From an uncultured bacterium (GTDB lineage: Bacteria > Cyanobacteriota > Vampirovibrionia > Gastranaerophilales > Gastranaerophilaceae), in the NCBI GenBank assembly GCA_900554095.1, contig USGC01000006.1, positions 1-25,580 on the forward strand: a stretch of 25,580 nucleotides of DNA, given 5' to 3'. The translations under genes and the position numbers were made by a program. Under the pieces are notes generated by a model. The model had not been told where the DNA came from and did no database searches. It was given only the letters and a program-made list of their open reading frames with translations. Below are positions 16,838 to 22,999 of the stretch, one piece after another. Position 1 is the stretch's first letter. Every line of letters starts with the position of its first letter.

Positions 16838-16866
16838 TTGACTATAAGCATTTGCATAAGCATTTT
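16838..16866 (+). promoter_or_regulatory. Candidate promoter with direct repeats upstream of the sigma factor
   Basis: TTGACT (16838-16843) resembles a -35 box, with a poor -10 (CATTTT, 16861-16866) 17 bases downstream. Two exact copies of ATAAGCATTT (16844-16853 and 16856-16865) fill the spacer with a 12-base period, about one helical turn, as expected for a site bound by two copies of a regulator on one DNA face. Confidence 0.35.
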
Positions 16867-16905
16867 AGCTCCAAAATTCCTTACTATTAGTGTAAGGAGA
16901 AATAA

Positions 16906-17508
16906 ATGTCAGGGTCTAGATTGCAATATAAGAAAATGTCTCTTGAAGAACTTGTTGTACTTGCACAGCAAGATGATTTTAAAGCTCTTGAAGAGCTTAT
17001 TAAAAGAGAACAGAAAAATGTTTTTGCGTCTTTTTCTTACCTTACGCAGAAACGAGAGAACATCGCTGACTTGACCCAAGAAGCACTGCTTCGCGTTGCA
17101 AGAAATATAAAATCTTTAAAAAATCCTAAAACATTTAAAAGCTGGCTAAATCAAATTGTTACAAATCTTTTTTATGATGAACTCAGAAAAGCCTCGCGGC
17201 GCCCGGACATAGTTTCCATGGATTCAGCAGACGATGAAGAGAATTCAACTTTTTCACTGCTTTCGCTTATTCCTGATAAAAAGTGCAAGCCGCCCGAAAA
17301 ATGCATGTCAGCAGAATTAGAAAAAATAATTAAAAAAGCAATTCTTGAACTTCCGGAACAATTCAGGATTGCAATTGTTTTAAGAGAATTACAGGGGCTA
17401 AGCTATGAAGAAATTGCTGAAGCTACAAAATCAAGCGTAGGGACTGTAAAATCGCGTATTGCACGTGCCAGAGGAAAGCTTCAGGAAGGCCTGAGGGCTT
17501 ATATATAG
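16906..17508 (+). CDS. ECF-family RNA polymerase sigma factor
   Basis: A 200-residue alternative sigma factor directing RNA polymerase to a specific promoter set when freed from its anti-sigma factor. Region 2 spans about 25-95 (NIADLTQEALLRVARNI, then FKSWLNQIVTNLFYDELRK), an acidic linker covers about 100-138, and region 4 spans about 140-193 with the helix-turn-helix LSYEEIAEATKSSVGTVKSR. The layout is that of RpoE/SigW-type ECF factors. AAGGAGA lies five bases before the ATG. The following zinc-type anti-sigma gene starts 12 bases after the stop, making a standard sigma/anti-sigma operon; ECF factors commonly drive their own operon, and the direct repeats upstream may be part of its control. 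Confidence 0.93.
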   Translation: MSGSRLQYKKMSLEELVVLAQQDDFKALEELIKREQKNVFASFSYLTQKRENIADLTQEALLRVARNIKSLKNPKTFKSWLNQIVTNLFYDELRKASRRPDIVSMDSADDEENSTFSLLSLIPDKKCKPPEKCMSAELEKIIKKAILELPEQFRIAIVLRELQGLSYEEIAEATKSSVGTVKSRIARARGKLQEGLRAYI

Positions 17509-17520
17509 AAAGGAGAAATT

Positions 17521-18069
17521 ATGCAGCAGCAATTAACCTGCTCTCAAGTTGGAGCGCTATTAACCTTTTACATAGAAAACAGACTAAATGAACAGCTTAG
17601 AAAATACGTTGAGTACCATCTAAGTATTTGTCCTAGCTGTATGGAAAAATACAAAAAATTAACAAAGTTAGTATCAAATTACAATGAGGTAAAAAAGCAA
17701 ATTGAATCAGATAATCTTGAAGATGAAAAGATTTATTATACGCAGCAATACCAAGAATTTAGAGAAAATCTCTCCGCCTATATTGACAATGAACTTGATA
17801 CGGAAGAAAATTTGCGCATAAAGAAGATTGCCATATCAAATCCACTGGCACGGCGGGATTTAGAAGACATTTACACCTTCAAAAAACTGTTGCACTCCTC
17901 TTTTGATAAGACAAAAAACGATGTTCATCAAGATTTTTCAAGACAAATTTTAAGCAAAGTTTTTTCAATAAACCCAACCCAAAAACTTGACCCGTTTTAT
18001 ATTTTGATGACAACATTCGTTGTAATTATCGGTATGGTAATTTTAGGCATGGCAAGCATTTTGTTCTAA
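17521..18069 (+). CDS. Membrane anti-sigma factor with zinc-binding domain and a degenerate second copy
   Basis: Predicted to hold the upstream ECF factor inactive at the membrane. Residues 5-42 form a zf-HC2/ZAS-type domain: C7, then H33-x3-C37-x2-C40 as zinc ligands. Residues about 80-123 (FRENLSAYIDNELD and following) repeat the same helix pattern but have lost the His and Cys ligands. A single membrane helix occupies about 160-182 and ends the protein, so almost the entire chain is cytoplasmic and there is no outer sensor domain; the signal is probably internal or relayed by another membrane protein. AAAGGAG precedes the ATG. The TAA stop overlaps by four bases the stop of the convergent gene 18066-18743. 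Confidence 0.88.
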   Translation: MQQQLTCSQVGALLTFYIENRLNEQLRKYVEYHLSICPSCMEKYKKLTKLVSNYNEVKKQIESDNLEDEKIYYTQQYQEFRENLSAYIDNELDTEENLRIKKIAISNPLARRDLEDIYTFKKLLHSSFDKTKNDVHQDFSRQILSKVFSINPTQKLDPFYILMTTFVVIIGMVILGMASILF

Positions 18070-18743
18070 ATCTTCATATTACCTGAAAATTTCATAGCAG
18101 CTAACTTTTGGTAATCAGCAAGACTTACTCTAGGCAAAACAGTATCTTTTGAATAAGGCTTGCCTGGTGTTTGACTGAAATCCGTATTTTGATTTTTCTT
18201 AGCCAGGATTTCTTTTTGCTTGCGCGCAGCATACCTGTTACGCAGAACCGGCGTTATAATATTGCAGGAAATAATCGAGCCAACTGTACTGAAAATTACA
18301 TCAACACCGTTTTTAAATGTTTTATAATCATCAGAAATCTTATCAAAACCCGGCTGCTTTGTAATATCAAAATCAATTTTACCGACTTGGCTGCATAATT
18401 GCTTTTCATTTAAAAAATTCTTGATAGGTTTTGTAACAAGTTTTCCGCTTTGCACAAGCTTTGAACCTACTGCCTTAAAAGAATTAGTTACAAGGTAAAA
18501 AGATAGAATATTTACTGCTGCATCAGCACACTCTTGAGGGATAAGAAAAACTTTATCTTTTGGAGAAATCTTGTCATTAATTACAACCGCAGCAACCTGA
18601 GCGGCAGAAGAGAGTATCCAGCCCAAAACGCCTGTATGAACAAGCATTTTACCAGGGTTTTCCCCGTAATTTGTATACAAAAAATTCTTAAAAGTATTAA
18701 ACTTTGTCGCACAATATTCCATTAAACTAGTTTGAGGTTTCAT
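18066..18743 (-). CDS. Unrecognised membrane protein, possible diverged copy of the upstream gene product
   Basis: Function unknown. The start is ATG 18743, with a strong AAGGAGG site; an in-frame ATG at 18761 would make that site coding. The 225-residue protein has hydrophobic stretches at about 33-54, 70-92 and 145-165, and a basic, polar C-terminal tail. The third stretch (YKTFKNGVDVIFSTVGSIIS) aligns with YKQYQNAFGTIASLVVMTFT in the upstream gene product, six identities in 20, and the first two hydrophobic stretches are similarly spaced, suggesting an old tandem duplication. Its start overlaps the end of the upstream gene by 17 bases, so translation is probably coupled. Its stop overlaps that of the convergent anti-sigma gene. 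Confidence 0.8.
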   Translation of the reverse strand: MKPQTSLMEYCATKFNTFKNFLYTNYGENPGKMLVHTGVLGWILSSAAQVAAVVINDKISPKDKVFLIPQECADAAVNILSFYLVTNSFKAVGSKLVQSGKLVTKPIKNFLNEKQLCSQVGKIDFDITKQPGFDKISDDYKTFKNGVDVIFSTVGSIISCNIITPVLRNRYAARKQKEILAKKNQNTDFSQTPGKPYSKDTVLPRVSLADYQKLAAMKFSGNMKI

Positions 18744-19338
18744 TTGTACCTCCTTGGGCATGTTTAATAAATTTGTTTGTCAAATATTTGGTAATAGGGA
18801 CATCCAGCAAAAAGTTAGTAAATGTCATTACAACAAGCGACGCTATTGTACCAAAAGCATTTTGATACTGTTTGTACGCATCTGTAAGATCAGACTGGGC
18901 ATTTTTTGGGGAGAAAAACGTGTTTAAAGAATTCAATTTAACAGGCATGTTATTTTTGTCTAATGAAGTTGGCAGTTTAGAAAATGCTTTAATAGATTTT
19001 ATGCAGCCATAACGGATTAAAACACCCGTAAGAGTTCCTGCAATAATTTTTGCGATAGTTCTGCAAACAGAGACTTTTCGGGTTTGTTCATCAACAGCCT
19101 TGTTATTAGCATCGATAAACGGCTGCGACATTAAAGCTGTTACACCTAAGATAAGTCTGTTTTCAGGTGAAGAAATCTCTTTGCCAATCCAGTTTACAGC
19201 ATTTACATAGGTATCTTTTTCTAAAACTTTATTTGGAATGCAATTATAAAAAGTTTGCTTTACGGAATTGGTACCGCGTTTAAACGCACCGTAAATCGAA
19301 GAATTTTTTATAGAAGCTATTAAACCAGATTGTCCCAT
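18727..19338 (-). CDS. Unrecognised membrane protein, first of an overlapping pair
   Basis: Function unknown. I chose ATG 19338 (203 residues) over an in-frame TTG at 19350, because the only purine-rich stretch (GGGTAGAAAT) lies between them. An N-terminal amphipathic, basic region (1-55) precedes hydrophobic stretches at about 62-78, 94-115 and 165-188. Between the second and third is a polar loop of about 45 residues. No catalytic or transport motif is visible. The arrangement of hydrophobic stretches and the YKxY/F-x-N segment match the next gene product. The gene lies about 105 bases after glgC; that gap shows no clear terminator, so read-through from glgC is possible. Confidence 0.78.
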   Translation of the reverse strand: MGQSGLIASIKNSSIYGAFKRGTNSVKQTFYNCIPNKVLEKDTYVNAVNWIGKEISSPENRLILGVTALMSQPFIDANNKAVDEQTRKVSVCRTIAKIIAGTLTGVLIRYGCIKSIKAFSKLPTSLDKNNMPVKLNSLNTFFSPKNAQSDLTDAYKQYQNAFGTIASLVVMTFTNFLLDVPITKYLTNKFIKHAQGGTNETSN

Positions 19339-19442
19339 ATTTCTACCCAAATCAATAAAGATAGTAAATGTATATAATTGCCTGCAAAATTGATATTATT
19401 ACAAAAATTTTACAAATACTATTAATCTATCGGGAGAAATTT

Positions 19443-20678
19443 TTATAGAATAGCGCCTTTGGGAACAACTGTTACACCGCCCGGAGAAACGTAAAAACCT
19501 CTGGCCTCGTCTTCTGCGCGATTAAAACCAATTCTTGTATTTGGCGGAATATCAACATTCTTGTCAATAATCGCGCGTTTTATTCGGGAATATCTGCCGA
19601 TATCAACATTTTCCATCAAAATACTCTCAGAAATTTGCGAATAACTGTTTACACGAACCCGCGGGGATAGCACGCATCTTGAAAGCCCTCCGCCTGAAAC
19701 AATACAGCCTTCAGAGACCATTGAATTTGTAGCCATACCCACTCTGTCGCCCTCAGACCATACAAATTTTGCCGGCGGATAGTTGTAATTAAATGTTCTT
19801 ATCGGCCATTCACGAGAATACAAATTTAATTCCGGTGAACTGTCAAGCAAATCCATATTAGCTTGCCAGTATGCATCAATACTTCCGACATCACGCCAGT
19901 ATCCCCGCTCTGTATCGGTCATTCCCGGGAAACTATTTGAAGCAAAATTATAAATAAAAATTCTCTTGCCTTCCAAGAGCAGCATAGGTATAACGTTTTT
20001 TCCAAAATCATGCGATGAGGTTTCAATTTGCTCATCTTTAGCCAACGCATAAAGCAATGTATCTTTATCAAAAATATAATTCCCCATAGAAGCCAAACAC
20101 ATATCAGGATTCCCGGGAATAGATTTAGGTTTAGTTTTTGGCTTTTCGACAAAATTTGTCAACCGCCAATTTTCATCAACTTCAATAATACCAAATTCTG
20201 AAGCTTCTTCAATTGGTATTGGAATTGCGGATATCGTTAAATCTGCCTGATTTTCAGTATGGAAGTCAAGCATTTGCGAAACATCCATTTTATAAATATG
20301 GTCGCCGCCAAACACGCATACATATTTTGGGTCTTCATCTGTTATATGAAAAACATTTTGAAAAATCGCATCAGCAGTACCGCGATACCAGTCAGACCCT
20401 GTACGCATTTGAGCCGGTGCCAAGTCAACATATTGGTTCAAAAAAGGCGACAATGCCCAACCCCTTGTAATATGTTTATTTAATGAATCTGACTTATATT
20501 GAGTCAAAACTTTTATTTTATAAAACCCTGAATTTATAAAATTGTTAAGCACAAAATCAATTATTCTATATCTGCCGCCAAAAGGTACAGCGGGCTTTGC
20601 GCGATCCTTTGTAAGCGGATAAAGCCGTTTCCCTTCGCCTCCTGCCAGTATCATAACTAATGCATTATCAATTGACAT
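19443..20678 (-). CDS. glgC: Glucose-1-phosphate adenylyltransferase
   Basis: Makes ADP-glucose from ATP and glucose-1-phosphate, the committed step of bacterial glycogen synthesis. The nucleotidyl transferase signature VMILAGGEGKRLYPLTKDRA (residues 8-27) is followed by KPAVPFGGRYRIIDF, the DWYRGTADAI segment, FGGDHIYKMD, a sugar-site EKPK and GYWRDVGSIDAYWQANMDLL, which are diagnostic for GlgC. The C-terminal 120 residues form the left-handed beta-helix (hexapeptide pattern, for example SRIKRAIIDKNVDIPPNTRI). The length of 411 residues is normal. The ATG follows AAGGAG and GGGG sequences at somewhat long and short spacing respectively. No glgA or glgB is adjacent. A perfect palindrome overlaps its -10 box. 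Confidence 0.96.
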   Translation of the reverse strand: MSIDNALVMILAGGEGKRLYPLTKDRAKPAVPFGGRYRIIDFVLNNFINSGFYKIKVLTQYKSDSLNKHITRGWALSPFLNQYVDLAPAQMRTGSDWYRGTADAIFQNVFHITDEDPKYVCVFGGDHIYKMDVSQMLDFHTENQADLTISAIPIPIEEASEFGIIEVDENWRLTNFVEKPKTKPKSIPGNPDMCLASMGNYIFDKDTLLYALAKDEQIETSSHDFGKNVIPMLLLEGKRIFIYNFASNSFPGMTDTERGYWRDVGSIDAYWQANMDLLDSSPELNLYSREWPIRTFNYNYPPAKFVWSEGDRVGMATNSMVSEGCIVSGGGLSRCVLSPRVRVNSYSQISESILMENVDIGRYSRIKRAIIDKNVDIPPNTRIGFNRAEDEARGFYVSPGGVTVVPKGAIL

Positions 20679-20696
20679 ATTACCCCATCTCCTTTA

Positions 20697-20710
20697 TGTA
20701 TAATTATACA
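20697..20710 (-). promoter_or_regulatory. glgC -10 box within a perfect 14-base palindrome
   Basis: TGTATAATTATACA is its own reverse complement and contains TATAAT on the minus strand (20708-20703), 24 bases before the glgC ATG. A repressor bound here would block the promoter. Part of the symmetry arises because a -10 box is itself AT-rich. No good -35 box is seen. Confidence 0.45.
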
Positions 20711-20744
20711 ACAGCATGGATAAATTTTGCACTACTCTTAATAA

Positions 20745-21284
20745 TTATTTTTCGCACCCACCGCAGCCGCCGCAATTTTCTCCACAGCCGCCTGAAAATA
20801 AATCATTAAAATCAAATACTTTATCTTCTAAAACTTTTTCTATTACAATTGGATAAATTTTACATTCTATATCTTGCATTGCATTTTTAAATTCATCAAA
20901 ATGAGTTTGATTTCCAATCAGAACAGGATATTGAGCAATAATTTTTCCACCGCCAAGTTCGTTTGTAATCCAATGAACAGTAATACCGCTGACCTTCACT
21001 CCTGATGTGAAAGCCCTGGTCATTGCGTCTTTGCCTTTAAACGCCGGCAAAAGCGAAGGATGCAAATTTATAAACCTGCCAAGCTCAATAACCTTAGGTT
21101 CAAGCTCTTCAGCGTAATCACACAAAGCAATTAAGTCAAAATCATGTGAAGAAAAATATTCAAACATTTCTTCCTTTGGCATCGGTGGAATACAAATAAT
21201 CTTAATATCTTTATTTTGGAAATATTTCACTATTGCTTCACAAACAATTTTCTCATGTTTAGCAAAAATTGCAATTTTTTTCAT
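20745..21284 (-). CDS. PurN-like formyltransferase-fold protein with altered active site and Cys-rich tail
   Basis: Similar to phosphoribosylglycinamide formyltransferase (PurN), which adds the first formyl group in purine synthesis. N73 and H75 in NLHPSLLPAFKG match E. coli N106 and H108, and GITVHWITNELGGGKIIAQ matches the third active-site segment. In that segment the catalytic aspartate (E. coli D144, in ELDGGP) is G111 here. The N-terminal glycine-rich phosphate loop (SGNGSN in E. coli) is replaced by FAKHEK. The 179-residue protein is shorter than usual and ends in a tail with C167, C171, C174 and C177 among glycines, a possible metal site. AGAGGA precedes the ATG. It lies 66 bases before glgC. 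It may have another formyl-transfer or deacylation role or none; I therefore give no symbol. Confidence 0.8.
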   Translation of the reverse strand: MKKIAIFAKHEKIVCEAIVKYFQNKDIKIICIPPMPKEEMFEYFSSHDFDLIALCDYAEELEPKVIELGRFINLHPSLLPAFKGKDAMTRAFTSGVKVSGITVHWITNELGGGKIIAQYPVLIGNQTHFDEFKNAMQDIECKIYPIVIEKVLEDKVFDFNDLFSGGCGENCGGCGGCEK

Positions 21285-21392
21285 GCATTATCCTCTATTT
21301 AAATTTTAAACTTTCTTAAAATTTTATAACAAAAATTAAAAATTTAGCAATAATTTTTTTTATTAGTTTTCAAGTAAATAATAGGAGGCAAC

Positions 21393-21755
21393 ATGCAAAT
21401 ACATAATTATCACAATCAAACAACTTTTGGCAACAGATACCCGTTAGAAAACATATTAGGAATAATCAGCCCTAATATAAAAATGCCCAAAAGTACTTTT
21501 ATCAATACAGTAGCGGATATGAACAAATTAACGCAAAAACAGATGAATGAACTTATTTATAATGCAGAAAAAAGAGAAATATATAGAAAAAATACATCTC
21601 AACATATATTTTGTTACTACCCTGAGCTAAGAAAGTGGAAAGAAACATTAAGCAGCCTGAAAGAGGACCCCCTTAAACTCGCACTTGAAACATTAAAAGC
21701 AAAATTTGGCGACACAATTGAAATTAAACAGATAATTAAAAGTAAAAAAGAATAA
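21393..21755 (+). CDS. Unrecognised 120-aa protein with F-G leader
   Basis: Function unknown. A strong AGGAGG site lies four bases before the ATG. The leader MQIHNYHNQTTFGNRYPLEN carries the F-G motif at residues 12-13. The rest is charged and helical (for example DMNKLTQKQMNELIYNAEKR and SLKEDPLKLALETLKAKFGD), lysine-rich towards the end, with no signal peptide or membrane segment. It stands alone on the plus strand between two minus-strand units and ends just before a bidirectional terminator. Its strong ribosome site and terminator argue that it is a real gene. Confidence 0.8.
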   Translation: MQIHNYHNQTTFGNRYPLENILGIISPNIKMPKSTFINTVADMNKLTQKQMNELIYNAEKREIYRKNTSQHIFCYYPELRKWKETLSSLKEDPLKLALETLKAKFGDTIEIKQIIKSKKE

Positions 21756-21756
21756 C

Positions 21757-21787
21757 AAAAAAGACCGGTCATAGAACCGGTCTTTTT
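21757..21787. terminator. Bidirectional Rho-independent terminator
   Basis: AAAAAGACCGGT (21758-21769) pairs with ACCGGTCTTTTT (21776-21787) around a six-base loop. The A and T flanks make it functional on both strands, serving the 21393-21755 gene on the plus strand and oadB on the minus strand. Confidence 0.93.
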
Positions 21788-21801
21788 ACGTAAATTCTCC
21801 A

Positions 21802-22977
21802 CTATGAGCAAAGTGCAAGCAATATACCGGCAGCTACCGCTGAACCAATTACCCCTGCTACGTTCGGGCCCATTGCATGCATCAGCAGGAAGTTCGTCGG
21901 GTCTGCCTCAGAACCAACCTTCTGGGATGCACGGGCTGCCATCGGCACTGCAGATACATCGGCTGAACCGATAAGCGGGTTGATTTTTTCTTTAGAAAAC
22001 AAATTCATTATTTTAGCAAATATTACACCTGCTGCTGTCGCAAAGCTGAATGCGATAATACCTAAAATCAAAATGAATAATGTTTGGGTTGTCAAGAATT
22101 GTGATGCTGAAAGTTTTGAGCCAACAGAAAGGCCTAAGAATATCGTTGTAATATTAATTAAAGCATTTTGCATTGTATCAGAAAGTCTTTCTACAACACC
22201 GCATTCTTTACAAAGGTTACCGAAAGTCAATGCACCGATTAGAGGGCATGCATCCGGAAGAAATATAATACAAAGCCCTAGAACTACAAGCGGAAAAACA
22301 ATCTTTTCGCGCTTAGTAACTTCTCTTAATTGAGTCATTTGAATTTCTCGTTCTGCTTTAGTTGTAAGCAATTTCATAATAGGCGGCTGAATTACAGGAA
22401 CCAAAGCCATGTATGAATACGCTGCAACTGCAATTGCACCAAGCAATTCCGGAGCCAATTTAGTTGTTACATAAATTGAGGTCGGACCGTCAGCGCCGCC
22501 AATAATACCAATAGCACCTGCTTGAGGTAATGTAAAACCAAAACAGCATAGAGCCAAAAGCAGTGCGCCAAAAATCCCAAATTGAGCAGCTCCACCTAGA
22601 AGTGCTGTCTTAGGATTTGCAATTAACGGCCCAAAGTCCGTCATTGCACCTACACCCATAAATATGATTAAAGGGAAAAGTCCGCTGTGAATACCGATTT
22701 CATAGATAATTCCTAAAAATCCATGAGGGCCTGCAATATCAGCAACCGGAATGTTTGACAACAAACCTCCGAATGCAATTGGAACAAGCAATAATGGTTC
22801 AAATTGTTTTTTAATACCTAACCACAAAAGGAATAAACAGATTAAAAGCATAATCGGAGCACCGAATTGATGCAAAAACTGTTCAAAACCGCTTGTGATA
22901 TTTGGGTCCACCGGCAGTACAAAGTTAGCAACACCGGTTGACTGCCATAATTTATATAAGCTGTCTGTAATGTTCAT
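21802..22977 (-). CDS. oadB: Sodium-pumping decarboxylase beta subunit
   Basis: The membrane subunit that decarboxylates carboxybiotin and exports sodium ions, converting decarboxylation into an ion gradient. It has about nine or more hydrophobic helices in 391 residues. The family landmarks are clear: GIIGGADGPTSIYVTTKLAP (with the sodium-binding Asp region), FLGLSVGSKL, PLIGSADVSAVPMAARASQK and NFLLMHAMGPNVAGVIGSAV near the C-terminus. The same beta subunit type serves oxaloacetate, methylmalonyl-CoA and glutaconyl-CoA decarboxylases, so substrate is set by the alpha subunit. AAGGA lies upstream of the ATG; 22 bases separate it from oadA. It is the last gene of the operon. Confidence 0.95.
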   Translation of the reverse strand: MNITDSLYKLWQSTGVANFVLPVDPNITSGFEQFLHQFGAPIMLLICLFLLWLGIKKQFEPLLLVPIAFGGLLSNIPVADIAGPHGFLGIIYEIGIHSGLFPLIIFMGVGAMTDFGPLIANPKTALLGGAAQFGIFGALLLALCCFGFTLPQAGAIGIIGGADGPTSIYVTTKLAPELLGAIAVAAYSYMALVPVIQPPIMKLLTTKAEREIQMTQLREVTKREKIVFPLVVLGLCIIFLPDACPLIGALTFGNLCKECGVVERLSDTMQNALINITTIFLGLSVGSKLSASQFLTTQTLFILILGIIAFSFATAAGVIFAKIMNLFSKEKINPLIGSADVSAVPMAARASQKVGSEADPTNFLLMHAMGPNVAGVIGSAVAAGILLALCS

Positions 22978-22999
22978 TTTTTAATCCTTTTCTACTTTA

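Noticed and set aside
21980..22333. Open frame of about 117 codons on the plus strand inside oadB
   Set aside because: Antisense to a well-conserved gene, no ribosome site and no recognisable protein; a frame shadow.
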